From positions 1-64,000 of the forward strand of contig CAZOPF010000021.1 of the NCBI GenBank assembly GCA_964581605.1: a stretch of 64,000 bases of DNA. The letters are read 5' to 3'. A program made the translations under genes and the position numbers. The notes under the pieces were generated by a model that saw only the letters and a list, made by a program, of their open reading frames with translations, was not told the origin of the DNA and did not search any database. The stretch's first letter is position 1. The number at the start of each line of letters is the position of its first letter. This document shows positions 8,652-18,112 of this stretch, piece by piece. Origin of the DNA: CAADGU01 sp964581605 (lineage in GTDB: Bacteria; Chloroflexota; Anaerolineae; Promineifilales; Promineifilaceae).

Positions 8652-10646
8652 TTGAACTTGAAATTTGGCAGGGAAGTTTGCAGCCATTTGGAAATGGCGC
8701 GTTCGCGTGAATGGCTGGTCACCAATGGCATCGGCGGTTTTGCCTCTGGCACTGTTGCCGGGATGCTCACCCGCCGGTATCACGGCTTGCTGCTGGCGGC
8801 GCTGAAACCGCCCGTCGGCCGTACCCTCTTGCTCACCAAACTGGACGAAACGGCCGAATATGATGGCATCTACCCCGAAAGCGGCCGTTTTTATCCGCTG
8901 TATGTCAACCATTGGGCCAATGATTCGGTAGAGCCTGATGGCTGGAAACAACTCAACAGCTTTCATCTGGAAGGGACGACGGCCGTGTGGACATACGGTA
9001 TAGCCAACGCCCTCCTGGAAAAGCGCATCTGGATGGAACATGGCGCCAACACCACCTATGTGCAATACCGGCTGGCGCGGGCCACCGGCCCGCTGCGCCT
9101 GGAAGCCAAAGCGTTTGCCAACTACCGCGACTACCACAGCACCACCCTTTCTGACGATTTAGAACCGGAGATAGAATCGGTGTTCAACGGCCTGCGCCTG
9201 CAAATGAAGGGGGAGGCCACACCTTTCTACCTGCTCAGTAGCCAGGCGGAAATGGAAGCCCGTAACCAGTGGTATGAGGACTACTATCTTTCGATTGAGG
9301 AGCATCGCGGGCAGAACGATATTGAGGAAGACCATCTGTACGCGGCCCGGATTCAGGCACTGCTGCGGCCGGGGGAATCGCTGACCATCGTTGCCAGCAC
9401 GTCGGCAGATGCTGACCTGGACGGCGACGCGGCGCTGGCGCGGCGGCAGGCGCATGAAGCGGAACTGCTGGATCGCGCCAATCGCCTGTTCAGTGTGCCT
9501 GTGCCCGAAGCCATCCAACAGCTAACGCTGGCGGCCGATCAATTTGTGGTGGAACGGCCGACCAGCAATGATGCGGACGGCCGTTCCCTCATTGCCGGGT
9601 ATCACTGGTTCAGCGACTGGGGCCGGGACACCATGATCGCCCTGCCCGGCCTGACATTGGCCACCGGCCGGCCGGAGATCGCCGCCAGCATCCTGCGCAC
9701 CTACGCCCAATTTGTGGACATGGGCATGATCCCCAACCGCTTTCCCGACCAGGGCGAACACCCCGAATACAACACCGCAGACGCCACCCTCTGGTTCTTC
9801 CAGGCCATCCGCGCTTACCACACCGCCACCGGAGATCTCGCCTTAGTGCGTGACCTGTTCCCCGTGTTACAAGACGTGATCAAGTGGCATACTCGCGGCA
9901 CTCGCCACCGCATTTATATGGACGAAAAAGACGGCCTGCTTTTTGCCGGGGAAGAAGGCGTGCAGCTCACCTGGATGGACGCCAAAGTGGATGATTGGGT
10001 GGTGACGCCCCGCGTGGGCAAGCCGGTGGAAATCAACGCCCTCTGGTACAACGCCCTGCGTACCCTGGCCGAATTTGCCCATTTGCTCGGCGAAGACGCT
10101 GCCCCTTATGACGCTCTGGCCGACAAAGTGGCGTTGGGCTTCGGCCGCTTCTGGTATGCCAACATGGGCTACTGTTACGATGTGCTGGATGGCCCCGATG
10201 GGCATGATGGCAGCCTGCGGCCGAATCAGCTTTTTGCCATTTCCCTGCCCCACAGCCTGCTCAGTCACGAGCAGCAGCGTTCCATCGTAGATGCCTGCGC
10301 CCGCCATTTGCTGACGCCCCATGGCCTGCGCACCCTTTCGCCGGATGATGCGCTTTACAAAGGGCGTTACGGTGGCGACCGCTACAAGCGGGATGGGGCG
10401 TATCATCAGGGCACGGTGTGGGGTTGGCTGATTGGGCCGTTTGTCAGCGCCCATTTGCGGGTGTATGGCCATCCGGCCGAAGCCCGCACCTATTTAACCT
10501 CTTTGCTGCACCATCTGGCCGACCACGGCATTGGCAGCATCAGCGAGATTTTTGATGGCGACCCGCCCTTTACACCACGCGGCTGCATTGCCCAGGCGTG
10601 GAGTGTGGCCGAGGTGTTACGGGCGTGGCAGGAAACAGAGGAGTAA
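8652..10646 (+). CDS. Glycogen debranching enzyme family protein (amylo-alpha-1,6-glucosidase type)
   Basis: This bacterial glycogen debranching enzyme has an N-terminal beta-sandwich domain (WLVTNGIGGFASGT, RRYHGLL) and a C-terminal (alpha/alpha)6 barrel. The barrel holds the signature GYHWFSDWGRDTM, where Asp residues act as general acids, and YHQGTVWGWLIGPF. It should hydrolyse alpha-1,6 branches in glycogen or maltodextrins. I prefer the TTG at 8652, preceded by GGGAGGA at eight bases; a GTG at 8547 would add 35 unconserved residues. The next genes (cyclic-nucleotide-binding protein, rpiA) run in the same direction but are separated by repeats. Confidence 0.92.
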   Translation: MNLKFGREVCSHLEMARSREWLVTNGIGGFASGTVAGMLTRRYHGLLLAALKPPVGRTLLLTKLDETAEYDGIYPESGRFYPLYVNHWANDSVEPDGWKQLNSFHLEGTTAVWTYGIANALLEKRIWMEHGANTTYVQYRLARATGPLRLEAKAFANYRDYHSTTLSDDLEPEIESVFNGLRLQMKGEATPFYLLSSQAEMEARNQWYEDYYLSIEEHRGQNDIEEDHLYAARIQALLRPGESLTIVASTSADADLDGDAALARRQAHEAELLDRANRLFSVPVPEAIQQLTLAADQFVVERPTSNDADGRSLIAGYHWFSDWGRDTMIALPGLTLATGRPEIAASILRTYAQFVDMGMIPNRFPDQGEHPEYNTADATLWFFQAIRAYHTATGDLALVRDLFPVLQDVIKWHTRGTRHRIYMDEKDGLLFAGEEGVQLTWMDAKVDDWVVTPRVGKPVEINALWYNALRTLAEFAHLLGEDAAPYDALADKVALGFGRFWYANMGYCYDVLDGPDGHDGSLRPNQLFAISLPHSLLSHEQQRSIVDACARHLLTPHGLRTLSPDDALYKGRYGGDRYKRDGAYHQGTVWGWLIGPFVSAHLRVYGHPAEARTYLTSLLHHLADHGIGSISEIFDGDPPFTPRGCIAQAWSVAEVLRAWQETEE

Positions 10647-10686
10647 TTGGGTAATTGGGTGATTAGGCAATTACCCAATTACCTCC
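10644..10686. repeat. Fold-back word repeat (TAATTGGGTAATT family)
   Basis: GTAATTGGGTAATTGGG faces CAATTACCCAATTACC. It begins within the stop of the debranching enzyme and ends seven bases before the next start codon. Confidence 0.8.
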
Positions 10687-10692
10687 CACAAG

Positions 10693-11490
10693 ATGATGGC
10701 AGAACAAAAACCCAGATTTGGCCCTGAACGATTTGCGGCGGGGGAGTTTATTATCCGGCAGGGAGATGAGCCGGATAAGTTTTATATCATCACACGCGGG
10801 CGGGTGGAGGTGGTGTTGCAACCGGCCGATGGGCTGGATGAGGTGATTGACGAACTCGGCCCCGGCGACTACTTCGGCGAGGTGGGCATGGTGCGCCGCA
10901 GCCGCCGCATGGCTTCGGTGCGGGCGCTGACGGAGGTGGATGTGATGGGCATGGATTACCAGACGTTCACGAACTGGATAGAGAGTGCGCCAGAGGTGGC
11001 CGATGAGATTGACTCGGTGATTGAGGAGCGGTTGCTGCACGCGGCCGATATTCCAGCACAGTTTACGGAGGCGGAGCCAAAAGGGATGCTGGCTTATCTG
11101 GATAAGGGGGAACCGGAAGCAGACACGGCCGTACCCCCCTCTCTCTTCTTCCCTAAAGATAGCGTGATCATTCACCAGGGCGACTCGTCAGACACGTTTT
11201 ATGTGATTATTGAGGGCTTTGTGACGGTGAGCCATGTGACGGCCGACGGCCGTGAGCAAACCGTCACCCACCTGACCACCGGCGATTATTTTGGCGAGAT
11301 TGGGCTGCTGGACGGCCGTCCGCGCATTGCCACCGTAACCGCATTGACCGATGTGAAGCTGCTGGCCTTTGATCGCGATACCTTCAAAAACTGGATGCGC
11401 AAATCACCCGGCAGCCAGGACGACCTGCGCCGCGAAGCCACCCGCCGGTTGAAGGATACGGGTATGTTGTCCGCGCCCGAAGAGTCGTAA
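10693..11490 (+). CDS. Protein with two cyclic-nucleotide-binding domains
   Basis: Two cNMP-binding beta-roll domains are arranged in tandem (about residues 8-105 and 145-250). Each phosphate-binding cassette is visible: GDYFGEVGMVRRSRRMASV and GDYFGEIGLLDGRPRIATV. There is no DNA-binding helix-turn-helix, membrane segment or kinase domain, so it is not a CRP-type regulator. It may be a regulatory subunit like that of cAMP-dependent kinases, or an adaptor. ATG 10693 or 10696 is the start, without a Shine-Dalgarno because a repeat lies directly upstream. Confidence 0.88.
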   Translation: MMAEQKPRFGPERFAAGEFIIRQGDEPDKFYIITRGRVEVVLQPADGLDEVIDELGPGDYFGEVGMVRRSRRMASVRALTEVDVMGMDYQTFTNWIESAPEVADEIDSVIEERLLHAADIPAQFTEAEPKGMLAYLDKGEPEADTAVPPSLFFPKDSVIIHQGDSSDTFYVIIEGFVTVSHVTADGREQTVTHLTTGDYFGEIGLLDGRPRIATVTALTDVKLLAFDRDTFKNWMRKSPGSQDDLRREATRRLKDTGMLSAPEES

Positions 11491-11491
11491 T

Positions 11492-11550
11492 TCGTGATAC
11501 GTGATGCGTGACCCGTGAACTAACAGGTCACGCATCACGCTTCACGCATC
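11492..11550. repeat. Fold-back word repeat (CGTGATGCGTGA family)
   Basis: CGTGATACGTGATGCGTGA faces TCACGCATCACGCTTCACGC around a short loop. It fills the whole spacer between the cyclic-nucleotide-binding protein and rpiA and would act as a hairpin in the transcript. Confidence 0.8.
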
Positions 11551-11554
11551 AAAT

Positions 11555-12250
11555 ATGGATATTGAAGCGTTAAAGCAGCAGGCGGGGGAGGAGGCGGTGA
11601 TGTTGGCAGTGAAGCCCGGCATGGTCATCGGTCTGGGCACGGGCAGCACGGCCGTACACGCCACGCGCAAAATCGGCCAGCTATGGCAGGCGGGGGAACT
11701 GCCAGGTATTGTGGGGGTGCCAACGTCGGAGGCAACGGCCGTTGAAGCCGCTCGTTTTGGCATTCCGTTGGGGACATTGGATGAGTACCCGGTGATTGAT
11801 GTGGTCATTGACGGCGCGGATGAAATTGACCCGCAGTTTAACCTGATTAAAGGGTTGGGCGGGGCGCTGCTGCGCGAAAAAATTGTGGCCACAGCTTCTA
11901 AGCGCATGGTCATTGTGGCCGATGAGCGGAAACGGGTGGCGTTGTTGGGCACCCGTGCGCCCGTGCCGGTGGAGGTGGTGAAGTTTGCGTTACGGCCGTG
12001 TACTGACCATCTCCTCTCCTTAGGCGCAAAAGTGGCCCGGCGCAGGGGGGCAGACGGCCAAGCTTATCTCACCGACGAGCAAAATTACATCCTGGATTGC
12101 ACATTTGCCGGCATCCCTGGCCCGGCGGGGCTGGCGCAGGCCATTCGCCAGCAGCCCGGCGTGGTGGAACATGGCCTCTTCCTCGGCCTGGCCACGGATG
12201 TGGTGCTGGCAACGCCGGCGGGAGTCAAGGTTCTCCACCGCCCCACCTGA
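11555..12250 (+). CDS. rpiA: Ribose-5-phosphate isomerase A
   Basis: RpiA interconverts ribose 5-phosphate and ribulose 5-phosphate in the pentose phosphate pathway. The motifs are GLGTGSTA (phosphate-binding), VPTSEATA, DGADEID with the catalytic Asp, and KGLGGALLREKIVA with the catalytic Lys/Glu region. The 231 residues are the normal length. ATG 11555 has no Shine-Dalgarno and follows a repeat hairpin directly. Confidence 0.95.
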   Translation: MDIEALKQQAGEEAVMLAVKPGMVIGLGTGSTAVHATRKIGQLWQAGELPGIVGVPTSEATAVEAARFGIPLGTLDEYPVIDVVIDGADEIDPQFNLIKGLGGALLREKIVATASKRMVIVADERKRVALLGTRAPVPVEVVKFALRPCTDHLLSLGAKVARRRGADGQAYLTDEQNYILDCTFAGIPGPAGLAQAIRQQPGVVEHGLFLGLATDVVLATPAGVKVLHRPT

Positions 12251-12279
12251 CATCTCTGAACCAGTTTTCGGACTTCGGC

Positions 12280-13914
12280 TTACGGAGTTCGGCTAACGTC
12301 TAGCAAGTGCCACTGCCTGACGCCAAACGGTGTGAGGACATAGTTTTGCAGTTCGGGGCTGACCAGCAAGGCGCTGAGGCCGTGATTGAGAAAGATGACG
12401 GGGGCGTCAGCCACAATTTTGTCTTCAATTTCGGCATACATTTCCATGCGTTGATTGACATCTGGTTCTACTCGTGCCTGTTCTAACAGGGCATCTACTT
12501 CTCTGTTTTGATAGCCACCGATATTCTGACGGGAGCCGCTGTGATACAGCACGTCGAGGAAGTTTTGCGGGTCGGGATAATCAGCGCACCAACCGCTGTC
12601 ATAAAAATGGCCCACGTGGCTATCGTAGATTTCTTCGTAGTATTGGTAGGGGTCTATGATGTGGGGCTGGACGGTGACACCCAGGTTTTCTTGCCACATG
12701 GTGATGACGGCCGTTGTAAATTCATCCACATCGCCATAGCCGGAAGTGGTGTACGTGAGCGTGGGGAATTGGCTCATGTCGCTGTAACCGGCTTCCGCCA
12801 ATAACTGCCGTGCTTTTTCGGGATCAAAAGGGTAGCCGCGTTCTGGTTTGTACACATAGCCGGGCATACCGGGCGGTAATGCACCAGAGGCTAAAATGGC
12901 ATTGCCATCACCAAATGTTTCAATAAGTAATTCCCGATTCAGGGCGAGATTAAACGCCTGGCGCACACGGGCATCATCAAACGGCGCAAGCTGGTTATTC
13001 AGGCCAATCGTCGAGGTGCAAAGGGCAACGGCCGTGCGTAATTCCTGATAAAAATCGCTGTTGGGGTCACGGGCGCGTTCCAGGTTGGGGCCGCCAATGC
13101 CTACCAGATCAATCTCTCCCTGTTCATAGCGCCCTAACGACAATCCTGGCCCCAGATTGATAACAATGTGCCGTACCCTGGCCGGTTCCAGATAGTAATT
13201 GTCAAACCGCTCCAGGACGAGCAGTTCATCATCCTGCCACGTCTGTAACTTGAAAGGCCCCGTGCCGTTGGGCTGATGCTCCCAATCCGGCTGTGCCACA
13301 TTGTGCCGGTCTACGACAAAGGCAACCGGGTAGGCCAATTTCTGCAAAAAGTAGACAACCGGCTCACGCAGACGCACTTCCAATGTGTGATCATCAATGG
13401 CCCGCAAGCCGCTGATGTGGCCGGCTTTTCCGTCCAGCATTTCTTGAACGCCCTCTATATCACCGAGGTAGGTTTGGGCGGTGTCAGAGCCGGTGGTGGG
13501 GTCAGCCGCCCGTTCCCAGGAATAGATGACATCCTGGGCGGTAACGGCACGGCCGTCGTGAAAAGTAGCATGCTGGCGTAGATAAAAGGTGTAGGTACGG
13601 CCGTCTTCACTCACCGTCCAGCCCGCTGCCAGTTCCGGCTGCACCTGCATCGTCTGATCTAATGTCACCAACCCGCTGAAAATATGCCCCAATTCACTGT
13701 CTGGCCCGCCATGCGTTTGGGCCGGGTCTAGCGTTTGTGGCTGGCCGCCGTCAAAAAAGAGGGCGTGGTTGCGGTCAATATCGGCCGGAATGGTGCTGCT
13801 GCCTGGCATGGCCTGGTCTACTAACCGGCAGCTTAGAGAGAGTAGGGCGAATAAGATGACAAGGTGGCCGGGTAACCGGGTGAGAGGGTGATAAGAGGGG
13901 GAGAGGTGTTTCAT
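12280..13914 (-). CDS. ABC transporter solute-binding lipoprotein, family 5 (peptide/nickel type)
   Basis: This is a DppA/OppA-like extracellular binding protein of 544 residues. The signal sequence ends in the lipobox LSLSC. The mature part has the family features PQTLDPAQT, the YTFYLRQHATFHDGRAVTA segment and NGTGPFKL. It should capture oligopeptides or another small solute for an ABC importer, but no permease or ATPase gene is adjacent. The last codons run into a short CGGCTTACGGAGTTCGG repeat, which may have extended the C-terminus. Confidence 0.9.
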   Translation of the reverse strand: MKHLSPSYHPLTRLPGHLVILFALLSLSCRLVDQAMPGSSTIPADIDRNHALFFDGGQPQTLDPAQTHGGPDSELGHIFSGLVTLDQTMQVQPELAAGWTVSEDGRTYTFYLRQHATFHDGRAVTAQDVIYSWERAADPTTGSDTAQTYLGDIEGVQEMLDGKAGHISGLRAIDDHTLEVRLREPVVYFLQKLAYPVAFVVDRHNVAQPDWEHQPNGTGPFKLQTWQDDELLVLERFDNYYLEPARVRHIVINLGPGLSLGRYEQGEIDLVGIGGPNLERARDPNSDFYQELRTAVALCTSTIGLNNQLAPFDDARVRQAFNLALNRELLIETFGDGNAILASGALPPGMPGYVYKPERGYPFDPEKARQLLAEAGYSDMSQFPTLTYTTSGYGDVDEFTTAVITMWQENLGVTVQPHIIDPYQYYEEIYDSHVGHFYDSGWCADYPDPQNFLDVLYHSGSRQNIGGYQNREVDALLEQARVEPDVNQRMEMYAEIEDKIVADAPVIFLNHGLSALLVSPELQNYVLTPFGVRQWHLLDVSRTP

Positions 13915-13927
13915 TACTTATAAAATT

Positions 13928-14011
13928 GCCATTCCGAACCCTCTCTGCTGAGGAATCCTGATATTCTGAGCAAGAAGGATTTCTCACTCCAAAGAGTGCG
14001 TTCGGAATGGC
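13928..14011. repeat. 84-base nested fold-back element
   Basis: GCCATTCCGAAC (13928-13939) is a perfect inverted copy of GTTCGGAATGGC (14000-14011). Inside it, GAGGAATCCT (13950-13959) pairs with AGGATTTCTC (13976-13985) with one G-U. It lies between the stop of the metallopeptidase gene and the start of the binding-protein gene, and may act as a terminator or be a small mobile hairpin. Confidence 0.7.
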
Positions 14012-14020
14012 CCATGAAAA

Positions 14021-15361
14021 TCAATCTCGTCGCCGCCGGACGGCGATCAGGCTGATTAACAGTAAAGGAATTAAGCCAGGAGTGCAGATTCCAGGATTAG
14101 TGGCGGGGGCATTGGTAACGGGCACGGCCACTTCGTTTGCGCCCAGTGCAGGCGTCGCCGCGGCCGCTGGTGGGGTGGGCAGGCTGGCGGGCAGGCCTTC
14201 AGGCACAATAGTTGGAATCATGGCCGGGTTGATGGGAGTGGGTGTAGGCGGGATGTCTCGCGGCGGCAACCCCATATAGTCTCGCCATTCCAGTTCCAAT
14301 CCATCTACGTTGAAGCCGTAAACTTCTTCCAGGGCGGCGTCCGTTCCCTTGCCGGCCGCCAGAGCCAACAAAAGCTGCTGCATGGGTTCACGGCCGTAGG
14401 TTTTCAACAAATAATCAACGGTGCTGTAGCTCTGGCTGTAGGCAATGCCTGCCTCTGTGCCATGCGCGGAAAAGGCGCCGTTCAGGCTGCGCAATGGTTC
14501 AAAACTATTATTTTCCAGGCCACGTTCAATGTCTGCCTGAATATCGGGCGACGGATCACCTTCGGCCACGACCGCCAGCCCTTCATCCAGCCAGGTGGGG
14601 CGTGAACCACCCACACAACTACGGCCGTACTGCGCCACCACCAGATGTGCTAATTCATGCGGCACCACATCTTGCCCCCAGGTGTTCGCCAGCGACGGCG
14701 GGATGCCCATGAGAATGACGTTGTAATCGCTAAAGGCCACGCCGCCCGCCCAATCTTGAATATACAACACGGCGTCACGCATATCATCGGTATCGCCGTA
14801 AATAAAGAGGTTCACCTCATCTTGCAACTCAATGCCCATCTCGCTCTCTAACTGCTGCAAACCGGAAACGGCCGCGTCCAACAACGTTTGCCCCACATTC
14901 CCCTCATACCAGTGCAATTTGAGATTATCTGACTCGACGGTTTGCCAATCGTACCGATTGTCGGTGAAGGTGTGTGTTTGTGGCGGTGTGGTCAACGTGT
15001 TGCCGTCGGCGTCGGTGAGAGTCCAGTGCCAGGTGACGGCCGTACCCGGCGGTGGATTGCCAGAGCGCACCATCTCCCACGTCCATTGCAACGAATCGCC
15101 CGTTATTTCTACCGGCACGGTAGCGGCCGCATCCAGGCAGCTCACCCGGCTCACATCGTAATGCAGCGTGGCCTGGGTAATATCGGCCGGCCCGTCCACC
15201 TCCAACCGAAAGGTGACGCTGTGCGGGTAGTCCCCATCATCCAGCGTATCACTTTGCACGGTGATGGGGGATTGGGCGAGAAGGGGATGGGGGGTGAAGA
15301 CGGCCGTGATGATCAGCGCCCCTAGCCCTACAAACCAGATATCTTTGAATTGTCGAGACAC
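14021..15361 (-). CDS. Secreted gluzincin-like metallopeptidase with C-terminal anchor
   Basis: The N-terminal signal peptide is followed by a beta-rich domain and a peptidase MA-like domain. HELAH (zinc ligands and catalytic Glu) is near residue 240 and the third ligand Glu lies in WLDEGLAV about 23 residues later. A Pro/Thr/Ala-rich linker precedes a C-terminal tail: a Cys in GICTPG, a hydrophobic stretch and an RRRR cluster. The tail could be a simple membrane anchor or a sorting signal. The start is GTG 15361, preceded by AAAGGAAA. The catalytic residues appear complete, unlike the decayed domain at 2842. Confidence 0.85.
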   Translation of the reverse strand: MSRQFKDIWFVGLGALIITAVFTPHPLLAQSPITVQSDTLDDGDYPHSVTFRLEVDGPADITQATLHYDVSRVSCLDAAATVPVEITGDSLQWTWEMVRSGNPPPGTAVTWHWTLTDADGNTLTTPPQTHTFTDNRYDWQTVESDNLKLHWYEGNVGQTLLDAAVSGLQQLESEMGIELQDEVNLFIYGDTDDMRDAVLYIQDWAGGVAFSDYNVILMGIPPSLANTWGQDVVPHELAHLVVAQYGRSCVGGSRPTWLDEGLAVVAEGDPSPDIQADIERGLENNSFEPLRSLNGAFSAHGTEAGIAYSQSYSTVDYLLKTYGREPMQQLLLALAAGKGTDAALEEVYGFNVDGLELEWRDYMGLPPRDIPPTPTPINPAMIPTIVPEGLPASLPTPPAAAATPALGANEVAVPVTNAPATNPGICTPGLIPLLLISLIAVRRRRD

Positions 15362-15380
15362 AGCTTTTCCTTTTGTGGTT

Positions 15381-17150
15381 TTACGGCCGTGACCGCCACC
15401 ACCAGCCCACCAATCCTACCGCCAACAAGAGGCCACCGCCAATGAAGAGGTAAGAGAGGTTGTTGGCAGCCGGTGGTTGCTGGTTGGTAGTTGGTGGTTG
15501 TGCGTTAGCATTTGACGTGGGCAACAATGCCGCTACTTCAGTAGCCAGAATTGGTATAGGAGAGGGGGTGGGGGTAAAAGTGGATACGGCCGTGTCTGTG
15601 GGCGCAGGTGTCATCGTTTGGGTCGCCGTCTGCGTGCGCGTGGGGCGGGGGGTGTTGGTTGGTCGGGGGGTGTTGGTGACGGCCGTTTCCGAGGCTGTAG
15701 CCGTGGGCACAGCGGGGGCGGGGGTGTGGCTGGGCACGGCCGCGCCTGCCGGTGTGCCCGTTGTGTCAGCGGCAGTTGGCGGCGGTGCATTGCCCACTGG
15801 TGGCGCACCGGGCACAGAACCCCCTTCCTGCGCCTGCACCAGATACAATACCGAGCCGCCAATCATGCAATAATCTCCGGCCGTTTGCACACACAATGCG
15901 CCCGGCAAATCAATTTTGAAGACCCCATTTTGGGCAGTGATAGTCCGGCGAGCGCCCCACATGTCTACCAGGACGGCCGTACTCGCTGTTGCTTCAATCT
16001 CTACCTGCTGCGGCGCGGGCAGCCGCGAAAATAAGACGTGCGTGGTATATGTGCCCTGATCCAGCCGCACCTGCCCCACATGATCCCATCGTTCCCGCCG
16101 TGCCCCCTGCACCCCCGCCAGGTAACGAATCGCCACCTGATAGCTGTTAAAAGCGGGCCGACGTGAGCCGTCCAGACGCAGCAGGCCAAACGGTTCCGGG
16201 TTGGCTACTTCATCGCCTGGTACATCTTGCAATTTATAGATGGCGATGCGCTGCGCTCCGGCGGCTATGGCGACCGCTAATGCCTGGGGGACATAAGCTG
16301 CCTGCTCATCCAGTGTCACCTGAAAGGTCCAGTTGGAAACGGGCCAGGCGGGGTCATTGCTGGGCGGGGCGTTTGTTTCCACCAGCCAGAGCGGTTTCCA
16401 GGGAATGCCCCGGCTTTGCACCGCACCGTAGAAATTCTGGATAAGCGAAAAAACGGCGTCAGGTTGGAAGTAGAGATGGGCGGTGATGGCATCGAAGTAG
16501 TAATTGTTGTCCGGCGCGGCCGGGTCAACGACGACAATATCCAGGAATTCATAGATGTAGTTGGGGTTCCAAAAATAGGTGAAGGCTGGCAAATGAATAA
16601 CGGCGTTGGGGTTGGTTTCTTTGGCTACCAGATAGGACGTGCGCTGCAATTGAAAAAAATCGTTGGCCGAGCCGGGCCAGGTGAAACCGGGCGCGTTGGG
16701 GTCGTTGATGTCGGGTTCATTCCAGATGATCCAGTGGTTGATGCGGCCGTTATACCGCCCTACCGCCTCGCGCACAAAGTTGGCCCAGCTGTTGTTGGGG
16801 TCATTGTGTGGCAAATTCAGCCCGGCGGGCAGGCCATTGTTCCAGGCCCAATCGGGCACCCCAATGAGCAGACCCACAACGGTACGGCCGTTGGCAATCT
16901 CCCCGTTAATCTCTGCATCCGTGACCGTTGGTGTCCAGGTGCCTGGGCCTCCCGCCTGCACCTCCGCCCACTGAAAGCGCACCCGTGTCCAGGCCACCCC
17001 CAGGTTGTTGGCCTCCGTTGGGTTGACATAACTTTCAATAATACCAAATCGCGCATCAACGGGAGCGGCCGTTGTTCTTTTGGCCGGCGTTGCATACGCT
17101 GTTACGACAACGAAAAAAAGCAGACATACCCAAATCTTCCATAATTTCAT
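15381..17150 (-). CDS. Secreted glycoside hydrolase-like TIM-barrel protein, membrane anchored
   Basis: The signal peptide is followed by a (beta/alpha)8 barrel resembling clan A glycosidases (GH39/GH5-like). WIIWNEPD near residue 140 supplies the acid/base Glu and WLVETNAPP near 255 the probable nucleophile. After about 430 residues comes a long Thr/Pro linker with repeated TPRPT words, then one membrane helix and a WWWRSRP tail. It probably works on polysaccharide at the cell surface. It ends 19 bases from the next minus-strand gene, the metallopeptidase, so the two may be co-transcribed. The substrate is unknown. Confidence 0.83.
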   Translation of the reverse strand: MKLWKIWVCLLFFVVVTAYATPAKRTTAAPVDARFGIIESYVNPTEANNLGVAWTRVRFQWAEVQAGGPGTWTPTVTDAEINGEIANGRTVVGLLIGVPDWAWNNGLPAGLNLPHNDPNNSWANFVREAVGRYNGRINHWIIWNEPDINDPNAPGFTWPGSANDFFQLQRTSYLVAKETNPNAVIHLPAFTYFWNPNYIYEFLDIVVVDPAAPDNNYYFDAITAHLYFQPDAVFSLIQNFYGAVQSRGIPWKPLWLVETNAPPSNDPAWPVSNWTFQVTLDEQAAYVPQALAVAIAAGAQRIAIYKLQDVPGDEVANPEPFGLLRLDGSRRPAFNSYQVAIRYLAGVQGARRERWDHVGQVRLDQGTYTTHVLFSRLPAPQQVEIEATASTAVLVDMWGARRTITAQNGVFKIDLPGALCVQTAGDYCMIGGSVLYLVQAQEGGSVPGAPPVGNAPPPTAADTTGTPAGAAVPSHTPAPAVPTATASETAVTNTPRPTNTPRPTRTQTATQTMTPAPTDTAVSTFTPTPSPIPILATEVAALLPTSNANAQPPTTNQQPPAANNLSYLFIGGGLLLAVGLVGWWWRSRP

Positions 17151-17197
17151 ACGTACAAGTTTACTGATAACAGCACAAATGAGCGAGGTCGGAAAAG

Positions 17198-17929
17198 TTA
17201 GAAGTCGGTGGCAGAGGTCAAATCCGTCAGGGTGGCGAAGCGATAGCCGCGTTTTTGCAGGGCCGGCAAGATGCGGCGCAGCACGGCGACCGTGCCCTGG
17301 CGTGTACTTCCGCCATCGTGCAGCACAATGATGGCCCCCGGCTGGACGTTGCCCAGAATGTAGCCGGTAGCAAACTCTACCTGCTGGAATTGGGCATCGT
17401 AGGGATAGATGGAACCGACGACACAGTGATAGTGGTACGGCCGTATCTGCTCCAACATCCGCGTGTTATACCAACCCGAACCAGGGCGGAACCAGCGCAC
17501 CGGCCCAAACGGAGAAATAAGTGCATGGGTGCTCGCCAGTTGGCGCTCAAACTCTTCTGGCCCCAACAAAATGCTGCGCTGATCACTCATCATATGGTTA
17601 CCCAGTTCATGCCCCTCGGCCACAATGCGCCGCAAAATCGCCTCGTTGCCCAGCACACGGCCGCCGATGATAAAAAAGGTAGCCCGCACGTCATATTCCG
17701 CCAATACATCCAGAATTTGGGGGGTCAGTTCGGCGTGGGGGCCATCATCAATCGTCAGCGCCACCACCTTCTCGCGGGTATGGGCATGAAACAGCACCTC
17801 GTCAGACGTACTCTGCTCAATCAGCCGCGAAAAAAGGCGCGACTTAAAAAAGAAAGTCACCGAAGCCAGCACACTGAGGCTGCCCATGATGAGCAAACCA
17901 TTCCGAACACTGCGTACCTTCCCATTCAT
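17198..17929 (-). CDS. Polysaccharide deacetylase (NodB/CE4 family)
   Basis: The CE4 family removes N- or O-acetyl groups from chitin, peptidoglycan or xylan. Motifs visible are TIDDGPH (catalytic Asp and metal Asp), HELGNH (metal His pair), RPGSGWYN and LHDG. An N-terminal hydrophobic segment near residues 12-32 suggests membrane anchoring with the domain outside. I chose ATG 17929, preceded by AAGGGG; the open frame extends 16 codons upstream only because it runs through a repeat. It lies next to the secreted glycoside hydrolase and may share its polysaccharide target. Confidence 0.92.
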   Translation of the reverse strand: MNGKVRSVRNGLLIMGSLSVLASVTFFFKSRLFSRLIEQSTSDEVLFHAHTREKVVALTIDDGPHAELTPQILDVLAEYDVRATFFIIGGRVLGNEAILRRIVAEGHELGNHMMSDQRSILLGPEEFERQLASTHALISPFGPVRWFRPGSGWYNTRMLEQIRPYHYHCVVGSIYPYDAQFQQVEFATGYILGNVQPGAIIVLHDGGSTRQGTVAVLRRILPALQKRGYRFATLTDLTSATDF

Positions 17930-17934
17930 ACGAA

Positions 17935-18112
17935 TGACCCCTTCGCAAATAGGACGCGGACGAACGCGGACAAACACGGATAAAATCAGGTCAATCAGGC
18001 TAATGGGCGTCCATTTTCATTTGTCATGGTGAGCTTTGCCCAAAGAAGAAATCCGCGTTATCAGTGTTTGTCCGCGTCCCATTTTCATTCGCGTCCTTCG
18101 CGGTTAATGCCC
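17935..18112. repeat. Fold-back word repeat (ACGCGGACGAACGCGGACAAA family)
   Basis: GGACGCGGACGAACGCGGAC (from 17949) faces TGTTTGTCCGCGTCCC (from 18065), with the small spacer between the arms holding no gene. Related words occur upstream of the ferritin gene at 46737-46760. Confidence 0.7.
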
